DNA from: Antedon mediterranea
Taxonomy: Eukaryota; Echinodermata; Crinoidea; Comatulida; Antedonidae
Direction: 5' to 3'
DNA length: 64,000 bases
Assembly: GCF_964355755.1 (NCBI RefSeq)
Contig: NC_092675.1
Span: forward strand, 27,384,412-27,448,411
In this document: positions 34,243 through 45,479 of the stretch, in pieces
How the letters are laid out: every line of letters starts with the position of its first letter
Numbering within the stretch: the first letter of the stretch is position 1
Program-made: the position numbers and the translations under genes
Notes under the pieces: model-generated
Databases searched by the model: none
Seen by the model: only the letters and a program-made list of their open reading frames with translations
Told to the model about the DNA's origin: nothing

Positions 34243-35232
34243 TCACTTTTCTATAGTTACTTGTTTTTTACTTTTACCGGATTTTCTTCTTCTCTTTGAG
34301 CCTGGCAAGGTAGGAGAGATGTTTTCCTCGTCATCCTTTTGTTCGTTGGTGTTAATCACTTTTCCCTTTACCTTCTTCTCGCTGGTTGAGGCTTGTTTAA
34401 GGAAGTCCGTGATCTTGCCTTGCTTCTCTTGAAGTTCATGCCTTTCACTTTCTTCCTTGTCTTCCTCTTCACTGCCTGTACTTTCCTCCGAGCTTGAAAC
34501 TTCTTCATTAATAATTTCTTTGTTTTCATGTGTGTTAGCATCTTTCGTATTGTTCTTAACGATGACACGTTCCCACATATCTTGAATTAGTTGTTCTCCA
34601 GAGTCGTTAAGTAATAACTTTTCCGCACTGCACTCATCTTTTCTATGCCCTTCTAATCCACATGCCATGCATACGATGTTATTTGAACATTTGGATGCAT
34701 TATGACCGATCTTTAAACACCTTGAGCATTTGATCCTTTCATCTGTTTGCCCATTGTGGAAGAGCCTAACTTTAAAGTCATTTATGCTCAGGAATCTTGG
34801 TAATGGTGCTTGTAATTTGTCAACGTAAAACATCCGATCGCCATTCAGACAACTAGTGAGTTGCCCATCAACCCTTATCTTCATACGTTGAATGTCGCCT
34901 TTTATTTTAACGTTAAAACGTATCAAGGATTTCCGTATTTCGTCATCCGCTACCGAGAGCGGCAAATCTTTCACTGTGACTCTGATAGAGTCTATATCGT
35001 ATTGTAGGTATGGATTTTTATCATATATTTGTATGTTCCTACCTTTAATATTCAGTCCCGTTGTTATCAGCTTTACTCTATCTTCTTGGCAATTTATGTA
35101 TAATCTCCACAAATTCTTGATCCTTTGTATTCCAGTAATATTTCGACTTTCAACACACTTCATCAGTACCTTATAAATATCTTGTGGTTCAACATATTTA
35201 TCACTGACAGTATTTACTTCGTCTACTTTCAT
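34243..35232 (-). CDS. LINE ORF1 nucleic-acid-binding protein with two CCHC zinc knuckles
   Basis: The frame is open from 35247 or further upstream. I start at the first ATG, 35232. In the numbering from 35247, residues about 80-170 look like an RRM-type fold (DSIRVTVKDLPLSVADDEI...). Two CX2CX4HX4C knuckles follow at C174-C187 (CSRCLKIGHNASKC) and C193-C206 (CMACGLEGHRKDEC). The tail is acidic and then basic (SSSEESTGSEEEDKEE, GSKRRRKSGKSKK). Together with the endonuclease start just downstream this is ORF1 of an L1/Tx1-type LINE. Such proteins coat the retrotransposon RNA. The ORF is intact, unlike ORF2. It is embedded in satellite DNA, and some Tx1-group LINEs prefer repeated targets; whether this one does is unknown. 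Confidence 0.82.
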   Translation of the reverse strand: MKVDEVNTVSDKYVEPQDIYKVLMKCVESRNITGIQRIKNLWRLYINCQEDRVKLITTGLNIKGRNIQIYDKNPYLQYDIDSIRVTVKDLPLSVADDEIRKSLIRFNVKIKGDIQRMKIRVDGQLTSCLNGDRMFYVDKLQAPLPRFLSINDFKVRLFHNGQTDERIKCSRCLKIGHNASKCSNNIVCMACGLEGHRKDECSAEKLLLNDSGEQLIQDMWERVIVKNNTKDANTHENKEIINEEVSSSEESTGSEEEDKEESERHELQEKQGKITDFLKQASTSEKKVKGKVINTNEQKDDEENISPTLPGSKRRRKSGKSKKQVTIEK

Positions 35233-35252
35233 GAATACCGGTTTCACTGGAT

Positions 35253-35312
35253 CGCCGGGAGCGAAATTTTCCCTACTCGTCAGATAAGGCAGAAATCATG
35301 AATAATTCATTA
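35253..35312. repeat. inverted partner of 37192-37253, next to the LINE 5' end
   Basis: In reverse complement this segment contains GAATTATTCATGA, ATCTGCCTTATCTGACGAGT and GAAAATTTCGC, as does 37192-37253 in the forward strand. The two copies bracket the tRNA-like sequence and the hAT element, so the block may contain two LINE 5' regions head to head. Confidence 0.7.
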
Positions 35313-35399
35313 CCTTAATTATTTTCTATTATAAAGAATTGCAAGATAGCTGATCTACTTCCTAAATGTACTAAACCTAACCCTCTAAATAATCTCTCT

Positions 35400-35466
35400 C
35401 AACTATTTAAAAAAAACATGTTCCTGAAAGACCTCGAACCGAGGGCTCCAGCGTAATAGGTTAAAG
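35400..35466 (-). other. tRNA-like sequence, 3' half (B box), split by a hAT element
   Basis: Together with 37070-37104 this half forms a 71-nt tRNA-like sequence on the minus strand. The B box GGTTCGAGGTC is at 35430-35440. The 3' end, GGAACAT, can pair with the 5' start ATGTT. The tail after it (TTTTTTTTAAAT) suggests a tRNA-derived SINE or a tRNA pseudogene. Confidence 0.6.
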
Positions 35467-37069
35467 CAGTGGTGGCGCCAGCGGGGGGGCTACGGGGGCT
35501 CTAGCCCCCTCGTCGGGGAGCCTAGCCCCCCCGTCGGGGAACACGGGTACTTTTTGTCGGGGAATATAATATACAGTAAAAAACGTTCGCGTTCACTTCA
35601 TATAGCTTCAGCGCCTAGAAAACCACGACGTTCCATTGACCGTGAGAGTACGTCAGAGGGCTATTATGCAATTTTATGCATTCATTTATTGCCAGCGATC
35701 TAACTTACTACTAAACATTAGCTAGGTACGCAGTTGTCTGGCGGTATCCCTTTGTACGAATCGTTCAACGTTGGGTCGAGACGCGTGATATCAAGTTCCA
35801 TCCAGGGACCAAAATGTGTAATGTAGTTATTTTCCAGGCGAAGTTTACCGACGGTTACCGAAGGAAACACGGGTACTTTTTGTCGGGGAATATAATATAC
35901 AGTAAAAAGCGTTCGCGTTCACTTCGTAGCTAGCTTCAGCGCCTAGAAAACCGCGACGTTTCATTGACCGTGAGAGAGTACGTCAGAGTGATATTATGCA
36001 CTTTATAAGCACTCATTATTGCCAGCGATCTAACTTACTACTAAACAATAGCTAGGTTCGCTCTCGTCTGGCGGTATCCCTTTGTACGAATCGTTCAACG
36101 TTGGGTCGAGACGCGTGATATCATGTTCCATCCAGGGACCAAAATGTGTACTGTAGTTATTTTCCAGGCGAAGTTTACTGACGGTTACGTCGTGTACTGC
36201 GTCGACGTACGCTACACTACAGCAAAAACGAATTATGTTAATTGTTCGTATGTTCACCAATTTTTTTAATTTACAAGTAACATTCTGTACCGTGGGGCAC
36301 CTAAAATAAATTTTTCATCCATTACTAAACAAAAAAACATGCCATTTTCGCTTAGCCAACATCTTATTATAGCTAAGTTATTACATTTTCAATGTCCTGT
36401 ATGTCATGAATTTCTCACCACTCGGAAGTCCAGATGGTACGCACGCATACACTTGGGAGGAATAAACTTATTTCCCCGACTGAAAAAGGTCTACGCTTGC
36501 GTTTTTTAAGCCTCTATGCCTGATGTTTCCGAAGTATCAAATGCAATTTTTTGAAGACCTGCAGCTCTAGTTTTAAACAGTTTCTTAGCTCAGCCCCAAC
36601 AATAAAGCTGGTCATATTTCGAACCTAACGGGACCTAACATCTCTATTTTTCAAACATTTCTTAGCTCAGTCACAACCTTGATAGGGACTTATATATTTT
36701 ATTTCATGTTTTGAAGTATAATAAGTCCAATTTCCGGGACCTCCAACTCTATTTTTCTAAATTTTCTTTGAACTTTTATTTTTTAAATTGAAAAATATGG
36801 ATTGAAACAGTCATCGCGCATCGTTTTTTTGCACGCAGTATTTTATTTATGCATTATAAAAAATGGAAAAAATGGCTACCCTAAATCTGATTAAAATGAC
36901 CTCAAATGACGCTAGAACGCGTTGCTTCCGGGGGCTTCGCCCCCTGGACCCCCACCGGGAGCCCTTGGCGGCCCCCTGGCCCCCAGCCTAGTGATGCTCG
37001 CTTCGCTCGCATAGCCCCCTCGTCGGGGAATGTAGCCCCCGCGTCGGGAAGATCCTGGCGCCACCCCTG
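35467..37069. mobile_element. hAT-type non-autonomous element with 8-bp duplication GGTTAAAG
   Basis: The ends are CAGTGGTGGCGCCAG and CTGGCGCCACCCCTG. They are flanked by a perfect 8-bp direct repeat GGTTAAAG (35459-35466, 37070-37077). CAG-type TIRs with 8-bp duplications define hAT elements. Inside the ends are GC-rich AGCCCCCTCGTCGGGG motifs, and an internal direct repeat of about 326 bp begins at 35541 and 35867. No transposase frame is visible, so it depends on a relative. Confidence 0.85.
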
Positions 37070-37104
37070 GGTTAAAGCCTTTACCACTAGACCAAACATT
37101 TCGG
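37070..37104 (-). other. tRNA-like sequence, 5' half (A box), split by a hAT element
   Basis: The A box TGGTCTAGTGG (minus strand, 37084-37094) lies at the normal tRNA distance from the B box once the hAT element is removed. The 5' end ATGTT pairs with AACAT of the other half. Confidence 0.6.
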
Positions 37105-37191
37105 TTGGCAAACGCTGTGTACACAAATTATTTAATATCTCTGTATGCTTATATAGCGCCCTCTCTAATGTGGCATATTATGTAATAATTA

Positions 37192-37521
37192 TTCTAATGA
37201 ATTATTCATGAAATCTGCCTTATCTGACGAGTAAAGAAAATTTCGCGTCCCGGGATGCCGCGTCTTTGATCACATGATCTGAAGGCGCGTTTTTCGAGTG
37301 ACTAGGCCGATTCGTCGTCATTTTTTTTTTCAAAGCTCAGAATTCTGGTTAATTCCCAAACAAATAAAAAATACGCCTTACCTGGTTGTACACTTATACT
37401 GTGAAATACTTTAGATTCAATATATCACAACATTCAAGCAAAAAAAACCGATATTTTTAGTAAGGTTTTGCCGAGCTGATACACGTATACGTCTCCATAG
37501 AGAAAAGTATATCGCCCTCTC
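37192..37521. other. junction segment between the hAT/SINE block and satellite array D
   Basis: Begins with the inverted copy of the LINE 5' flank (37192-37253). The remainder is unique sequence with no coding frame. It passes into satellite at CCAATCTATACTATAATG. Confidence 0.5.
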
Positions 37522-39645
37522 CAATCTATACTATAATGTACCCGGTCCGAGGCGTCGGGGTGTGGTCATATGGCCACTTTAAAAGTGGTGCTATTAATAC
37601 TTAGTAAAATAACAATAAAAATACGCATTTTAAATTGCTTTAAAACACGTACTTGCCCGCACCAGGCCGGGGCGCGAGGGGCAAGTGGTACATTTCTGGA
37701 TCAATGCCAGGACCATACTACGTCAATCTATACTATCGTGAACCTGACCCGAGGCGTCGGTGTGTGGTCATAATGGCCACTTTAAAAGTGGTGTTTACTA
37801 AATTAATGCTAAAAATACGCATTTTAAATTGCTTTAAAATCCGTACTTGCCCGCACTGGGCCGGGGCAAGTGGCACATTTCTGGAATGCCAGGACCATTC
37901 TACGTCAATCTATACTATTTTGTTCCCGGCCCGAGGCGTTGGGGTGTGGTCATATGGCCACTTTAAAAGTGGTGCTATTAATTCTTAGTAAATTAATGCT
38001 AAAAATACGCATTTGAAATTGCTTTTAAACACGTACTTGCCCGCACTGGGCCGGGGCAAGAGGCACATTTCTGGAAAGTCAGGACCATACTACGTCAATC
38101 TATACTATTGTGTACCCGGCCCGAGGCGTCGGGGTGTGGTCATATGGCCACTTTAAAAGTGGTGCTATTAATACTTAGTAAAATAACACTAAAAATACGC
38201 ATTTTAAATTGCTTTAAAACACGTACTTGCCCGCACTGGGCCGGGGCAAGTGGCACATTTCTGGAATGCCAGGACCATACTACGTCAACCTATATTATTG
38301 TGTACCCGGCCCGAGGCGTCGGGGTGTGGTCATATGGCCACTTTAAAAGTGGTGCTATTAATACTTAGTAAAATAACACTAAAAATACGCATTTTAAATT
38401 GCTTTAAAATCCGTACTTGCCCGCACTGGGCCGGGGCAAGTGGCATATTTCTAGAATGCCAGGACCATACTACGTTAATCTATACTATTGTGTTCCCGGC
38501 CCGAGGCGTCGGGGTGTGGTCATATGGCCACTTTAAATGTGGTGCTATTAATTCTTAGTAAATTAATGCTAAAAATACGCATTTGAAATTGCTTTTAAAC
38601 ACGTACTTGCCCGCACTGGGCCGGGGCAAGTGGCACATTTCTGGAAAGCCAGGACCATACTAAGTCAATCTATACTATTGTGTACCCGGCCCGAGGCGTC
38701 GGGGTGTGGTCATATGGCCACTTTAAAAGTGGTGTTTACTAAATTAATGCTAAAAATACGCATTTTAAATTGCTTTAAAATCCGTACTTGTCCGCACTGG
38801 GCCGGGGCAAGTGGCACATTTCTGGAATGCCAGGACCATTCTACGTCAATCTATACTATTGTGTTCCCGGCCCGAGGCGTTGGGGTGTGGTCATATGGCC
38901 ACTTTAAAAGTGGTGCTATTAATTCTTAGTAAATTAATGCTAAAAATACGCATTTGAAATTGCTTTTAAACACATACTTGCCCGCACTGGGCCGGGGCAA
39001 GTGGCACATTTCTGGAAAGTCAGGACCATACTACGTCAATCTATACTATTGTGTACCCGGCCCGAGGCGTCGGGGTGTGGTCATATGGCCACTTTAAAAG
39101 TGGTGTTTACTAAATTAATGCTAAAAATACGCATTTTAAATTGCTTTAAAATCCGTACTTGCCCGCACTGGGCCTGGGCAAGTGGCATATTTCTGGAATG
39201 CCAGGACCATACTACGTCAATCTATACTATTGTGTTCCCGGCCCGAGGCGTCGGGGTGTGGTCATATGGCCACTTTAAATGTGGTGCTATTAATTCTTAG
39301 TAAATTAATGCTAAAAATACGCATTTGAAATTGCTTTTAAACACTTACTTGCCCGCACTGGGCCGGGGCAAGTGGCACATTTATGGAATGCCAGGACCAT
39401 TCTACATCAATCTATACTATTGTGAACCCGACTTGAGGCGTCGAGGTGTGGTCATATGGCCACTTTAAAAGTGGTGCTATTAATTCTTAGTAAATTTTTG
39501 CTAAAAATACGCATTTGAAATTGCTTTAAAACACGTACTTGCCCGCACTGGGCCGGGGCAAGTGGCACATTTCTGGAATGCCAGGACCATACTACGTCAA
39601 TCTATACTATTGTGTACTCGACGCGAGGCGTCGGTGTGTGGTCAT
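37522..39645 (-). repeat. satellite array D, inverted orientation
   Basis: About eleven units in the same orientation as array C. It uses the same unit variants as array B. It ends at GGTCATATGGCCA, where a CCAGTTG minisatellite takes over. Confidence 0.93.
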
Positions 39646-39908
39646 ATGGCCAGTTGACCAGTTGAAAAACCAGTTGACCAGTTTGAAAAACCAGTTGACC
39701 AGTTGAAAAACCAGTTGACCAGTTGAAAAACCAGTTGACCAGTTGGAAAAACCAGTTGACCAGTTGGAAAAACCAGTTAGACCAGTTGAAAAACCAGTTG
39801 ACCAGTTGTTAAAACCAGTTGAACCAGTTGGAAACCAGTTAGACCAGTTGAAGACCAGTTGGACCAGTTGAAATTTCCAACTGTTCTCAACTGGAATTTT
39901 TACCTGGG
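39646..39908. repeat. CCAGTTG minisatellite, copy 2
   Basis: About a dozen copies of ACCAGTTGACCAGTTGAAAA with length variation. The outer edge, CAACTGGAATTTTTACCTGGG, is the reverse complement of the left edge of the array at 8134. It joins the satellite at the shared word GGCCA. Confidence 0.88.
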
Positions 39909-39910
39909 AG

Positions 39911-42900
39911 AATTCACTTTTAATTCACAAACCTTAAGGCTAATCCTCGAAACCAATAGGTTTAGACATGGCTTATCAAGTGGAAAGTTGGTTTGGGCTG
40001 CCTTGGGCTGCTAGGCAGCCTCTGTTACTAAATCTACCCCTAAATAATGGAAATAATGATAAAGTAAGATTAGTTCTTGTAGTTCTATTTAGTGTAAACT
40101 TACATTTATTCTGTTCTGGTTTCCACTTTCCGATCCCCTGTTGTGTTGGAATATCCTACTCAACAAGGAATCTGTTCTTTATAACCACCTAACAAATTTA
40201 GGTCAAGGACATAAAAAGATAGATGACAATCTATTATAATTATGATATTGGAAAATACGCCTACAAAGATATTTTGGCATTTTTGGAATGACCACACCTA
40301 ATTTAATCTAAACAATTTAAGGAAAATTATAGACATAGCAATGAAAATGTTACATATAGGTTTCAATTTCAATTTTTTTATTTAAAATCCTTTTATTTTT
40401 TTCAATCAAATAAAAATGTTTAAGTGTTTCAAGTGGCAGATTTCTTTCTGTAGTTATTTTTTTGTTTTAAAAATACAATAAATAAATAAATAATAATAAA
40501 TAAATAAATTTTTTTTTAAAATAAGAAAATACCCAAAAGGCAGAAGTAAAGTTAAGTTAGTTTCATTAAAACTAAATTAGTTTATTTTAAGTATGTCACT
40601 GAGTATAACTAAAGTAATTTCAAAATAATAGCTGTGATAATGATGATTTTGATATAGATTTTCTGAGTAAAACCATGGAGTAATTACTCCATGGTAAAAC
40701 TATCTACCCTCTTGCTTAGTGAGTAAGGGAACATATTCAATATCTTATCCCAGCTTATCATATTTTCGTTAAAGTTGAGACTTTTATTGCAATTTATGTA
40801 TTGTTGAGGTGGTACTTATGTTGCATAAGTCCCTGGATAATTCCCAGGGTAGTTATTCTGTTCTTTATAGATTCAACATTAGTTTAATGGAATTGGTTTA
40901 CCATTTTACAATTGGATTTTAGCATGTTTCCATTTTAATCATATTTGGTTGAAAAATATGGAAAATTAAATTTCTGACTTAATGATTACAGTACAGCCTG
41001 GGTTTGAGTGTGTGTTACTGTTATCGTCAATTAGGGATGATTTCTATATATGGGTATTTTTGCTTATAAAGATATTAAGAAGATGATTAAAAATGTAGGG
41101 AAGATGGTACACTGCATCATTGGATAGTTCAATTACCATTGCATTATGCGCACTGGATTTTATAACTAACTGAGTGGCCAGCAAGTTTGACCAGAATATG
41201 TCCAATGTAAAACCTTTCATTTAACTTGGTCAACTACCCAAGCTAACTCAGCTACACTTAGTACTGGAGTTAATAGAAAACTTTCGATTTGCAACGACCG
41301 AGGACCGATGACCAACCTAGGTCAGGTCAATTGATGTATCGTCGGTCGTCTGGACCTAGAAAACATATCAAAGTTGTGTCAAGGTGGAGATAGAGGAAAC
41401 ATTTCCCCAATATTTCCGCATGCGCACAAAATTAACTAACATGACATATTTTTACAGATCGAAAGCTCCTGATTGTTCCACCAGGGCCATGATTCAATTA
41501 TTAGTAGCGTACAAACGCGAGTCTATTGCTCACTATGTCGGTCGGTTGGTCAGTCAGTTGGTCGGTAAACACTAACTCAAATTTGAGCACGCGACTGCAG
41601 CCATGTATATGGCCTTGTTAAGTATGTTACTTACTTTCAATTATACGAACTACAATAACTAATTGAAGAATTATGAATTTATAGTAGTTAGAATTTCATT
41701 ACCCTACATTTGGGTTGAAGATTTCATCATAAAAATATATAGGAAAATACGTCGGTAATAGTCAGTAATAAATGCTGATAGACGGGTTAGTTGATCAAAG
41801 TTGTAATAGTTGTTGTTTAGTTGTAATAAAATGGTCGAAAGAGAAATCAAAATCTACCGGACCAGATGGATAAATCAAATGATATAATACGGACTAAAAA
41901 TAGATACCGTACAAGTTGAATCTTGGATTATAAAGACTTGTTTTGAGACTCCACTAATTAGTAATAATATGTCTGAGGTAAACATTACCCATGGACACTT
42001 TTTCCAAATTATATGACTGACTTTACTTAATTATCCAAATATTCAGGAAAGAGAAAAAGGCAAGAGTTAACTGCTTGGCTATAAATTAAAAGGACGTAAC
42101 ATTCCATGTTTAAGTACCAGTCTTAATTAACTTTCGCAACGGCGAACTTTCTCTCATGAAAATTATGATTTATGTAAAGTCGAATATTTCTCGAATAATA
42201 TCATGTTATTAGGTCGAAAAATATCTTATGTCTAAGTATGTTAATTATTCAAAAAAACATAAATATTAACGCAATCGCTCACTGATTGTTAAGCAAGTGT
42301 TATGGTAACAGTTGTGTCATCATTCTTTTTATTGTACTTTTTTTTTCCTTATTAAGCAACCAACATGGAATAGTCAATTCAAAACATAAATGTTGTTTAC
42401 CATTGTGTAATTATCATCAAAAAATCATTAAAATATTAATAGTTTTTATTTAAAAAATTGGTTGGTTGTACTGTATCACAAAAACAAAAGGCCTCTGTAA
42501 ATTAATATAACTGTATAAATTATAAACAAAAATACATTTTTTTTTAATGACAAGAATTGAGAATGTTTAAGTAGTAATGAAATTAGTGTTTAGTATACTA
42601 AATTCATTTATTATAAATGGTTAGGGAGATATGGCTATAAAAAATAACTAAATAAATAAAGATGATTTACATTTATAGCAAAAAATGTTCATCTAATTAT
42701 ATTGCTTTACTACAGGTATCACTCTGTTAATATTCATAGAATTACATTTACTTGTATTGTTTCTTTTTAAAACATAAAATGTGTTTAACATACAAAATAA
42801 AATTGAAATGCTGAACAGACCTTGACGGAACTCATCCTTTTATTTCATATATCAGTCATTTGCATAAGAAACATCTTATTAAATTTGCAACTTTTCATAT

Positions 42901-44811
42901 CAATCTATATTTTGCATAGATGTGATGCGACGAACTAGAGAAATAACTAGGCAACAAAGATACGAACAGGACAGGGAATCTTTGAAATGTCTGCTATATC
43001 TGTTAATGCAGATATCAAAACAGCTTCAAAAAGGCATAGCTGATTGAGAATACAGGCCTATTTGATAGTAACTATGTCCAAGTTGTCTCTCTAGTTTTAT
43101 AAATAATACCTCTATGATATTTTGTAATATTTTTCTGTTTTATTCACCACACAAAATAACTCTCCCAATACTCAACACCTTTGAATTTTGACCTGTTTCG
43201 TAATGTTTTAGAATTTGTGTGTGATAAACTTGAATCATTCTATTTTTCAAATTAAGTTTGAAAGTATAATATTGAAAATTGTGAAATGACATCCAAAAGA
43301 AAAGTATCTTTTGATTAAATTATCCATCGTCTAAATTTGGAATATTCATTTACAGAAATGTCATGGTCATGTGAATTACTTATATTTTTGTTTGTTTATC
43401 TGTTTACGAGGGACATAAAAGAAAAGTAGTCATTGTGCTAAATAGTTGAAATAATAAATACTAAATTAGCTTTCAAACTATTTTTCTATAAGTGTTTTTT
43501 ATTTTGCTCTGGCCTTTTTAACTTTGACCATTCATTTCATGCAAGCAATGATGCCAAATAATAATGAAAAATGACCAAACCTTCAACAATGTTTTGAGGT
43601 AACTTGTATCATGATAACTAAATATGTAAAAAAAGGGCACTTTTTTTCAAAAAAATGTCAAACATTATTTTTATTGTGTGATAATACTGTATTCGCATAG
43701 CACATAGACTGCGTTTTTACCGTCTTACAGAGCCATAGTAAATGATTATGTCAAAAAATAAAAGGGTTGAATATTTGTCAATTTTTGGGAAAATTTCCCT
43801 GTCCTATAGTACAGGTAGCGCGTTATTGTTCTCATACAGAGCCATAATAAACAATTATGCCAAAAAATAAAAGGGTTGGACTTTGGTTATTTTTTGTCTG
43901 TGTAGTATATTATTACAGCTGGGATTGGCAAAATAGCAAAAAAAGGTAACAATTTCCTTGAACTATAATAATATTGCACCATATCATCTTTATAGACGTA
44001 GTGAAACTAATAGAATATAGTAACCATAACATTTTAATAAATCATGTAAAAATTGCCAAAATAATAAACTTTCAAAATTCTTATTCTATATTTTTGTAAA
44101 GAAATGGCAAGAGGACAGAGTAGTCCTAGAGGGTGTGGTTGTCCAGGTTTTTTTTTTCATTTTTCATATCGAATATGACAATCAAATAGTTTTTGATTAG
44201 GAAATAAAATATGATGAACGTTCTTTAATTAAAACATTATTATATTATTCACAGAAGAAAGTGTATTCAAAGATTACAGAAAACAGTAAAGTAGACTATA
44301 TTAGGTGTGGTTCTTGCTTTTTATTACAGCATTACGTCAAGCTAACAGATATTAATATATATTATATATAATCGATAATTGATATAACTATTATTAATTA
44401 TATATATGTATTGATATAGTATTTTTTTGATATGCATATGTTGACTTTAATACAAATTCACCACATTATGTGTACATCTTCGTATTTAGGAAATAGCATG
44501 AAATTAAATGGACCATTTATTAAAAGCAAATTATACATTTACTGTACACACATTTTACAGTATTAAAAATAGAATTTGTAATGGAATGTCTGTAAAAGAA
44601 CACTTAACATAAATAGCACATTTCAAAGCTATCAATATTATATAACAATCAATCAACAGCGCCATGCAAACTGGGATCTTTCATCTTAAGGATTGCAAGA
44701 CCCCAAACTTGTAATTGAAATTTGGACCAGCCTAAAAGGGCCCTGTCCGGTTTCCAGCCCTAAATCTGTGCCACTGTACATTGGGATAACATAATATTAA
44801 TCATATATACA
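39911..44811. other. AT-rich intergenic DNA, no gene seen
   Basis: No exon-like frames. It includes a 24-bp perfect palindrome at 40672-40695. It also has a direct repeat of about 45 bp (ACAGAGCCATA.TAAA.AATTATG, at about 43725-43770 and 43836-43880) and a TA-rich tract at 44345-44430. Confidence 0.45.
40672..40695. repeat. 24-bp perfect palindrome
   Basis: ACCATGGAGTAA followed by its exact complement, with no loop. It is isolated, with no element ends nearby. Confidence 0.8.
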
Positions 44812-45132
44812 TTAAGATGTATTGTCCCCCTGAAAAAATAATTCTTAAAACAATGTTTGTTGAAAATTCTATTTTTAATGTAACATAATAGTTATCCACT
44901 TTGACCAAAAATTGGATCGAAAAAATATGTATTTACCTGAAAAAATGTAATTTAAAGCAAAAAATGTTCAAATTGGCTGCCAGCCAATGGATTTTTGGTT
45001 ATTTATTTCGTCATTTTATAAGTGAAAACAAGATTTTTTTTCGTTTTTTTTTCTATTGAAGTGATTAACTTTATGAAAACTACAAAATAACATATTCATT
45101 TTTCATGTTTTTGAGGGACAATACATCTTTAA
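44812..45132. mobile_element. MITE, TTAA(A)GATGTATTGTCCCC family, copy A
   Basis: Left end TTAAGATGTATTGTCCCCCT, right end GGGACAATACATCTTTAA. The internal sequence (CTGAAAAAATAATTCTTAAA, AACTACAAAATAAC) is shared with the copies at 60870 and 61532. TTAA occurs at both edges, so it may be the target. Confidence 0.8.
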
Positions 45133-45270
45133 GAATTGAATAAATTGTTTTAAAATTACTTTACATTCGTGGAGTCAGCTGACCATGTGGATCTGAAACT
45201 GCAATGCATAACGCCTGTTCATACATAGTGTGGGCCGCCAGTCTATGTACTATTCAGAAAAGGGTAGGTC

Positions 45271-45476
45271 TTATATTATACAGATATTGACTGCTTAGAG
45301 GTTAAATATAAGATTTGACATCCCCGAGGGAATGATATTAAGTTCGAGGGAATATATATTTCCCGAAGCGCCAGCTGAGGGAAATATATATTCCCCGAGA
45401 ACTTAATATCATTCCCGAGGGGATGTCAAATCTTATATTTAACCGATATAAAAGGCAATATCTGTTATATTATATA
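45271..45476. mobile_element. fold-back (hairpin) element
   Basis: The core 45300-45444 is an inverted repeat with about 65-bp arms. The left arm has GGTTAAATATAAGATTTGAC, GGAATGATATTAAGTTC and GGGAATATATATTTCCC. The right arm is its complement, around a short loop (GAAGCGCCAGCTGA). Further out, TATTATACAGATATTG pairs with CAATATCTGTTATATTATA. It could form a large cruciform. Confidence 0.8.
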
Positions 45477-45479
45477 GCC

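Noticed and set aside
34243-35232. The zinc-knuckle protein as a retroviral or LTR-element Gag
   Set aside because: It is followed in the same direction by an apurinic endonuclease start (QETH motif), and there are no LTRs or protease, so LINE ORF1 fits better.
28321-39300. Many overlapping frames of 60-160 codons in the satellite with peptides such as MATLKVV and HWAGASGTFLE
   Set aside because: The same peptides appear in several frames and in both array orientations because the unit is about 186 bp (62 codons). They have no consistent start, stop or splice context and are by-products of the repeat.
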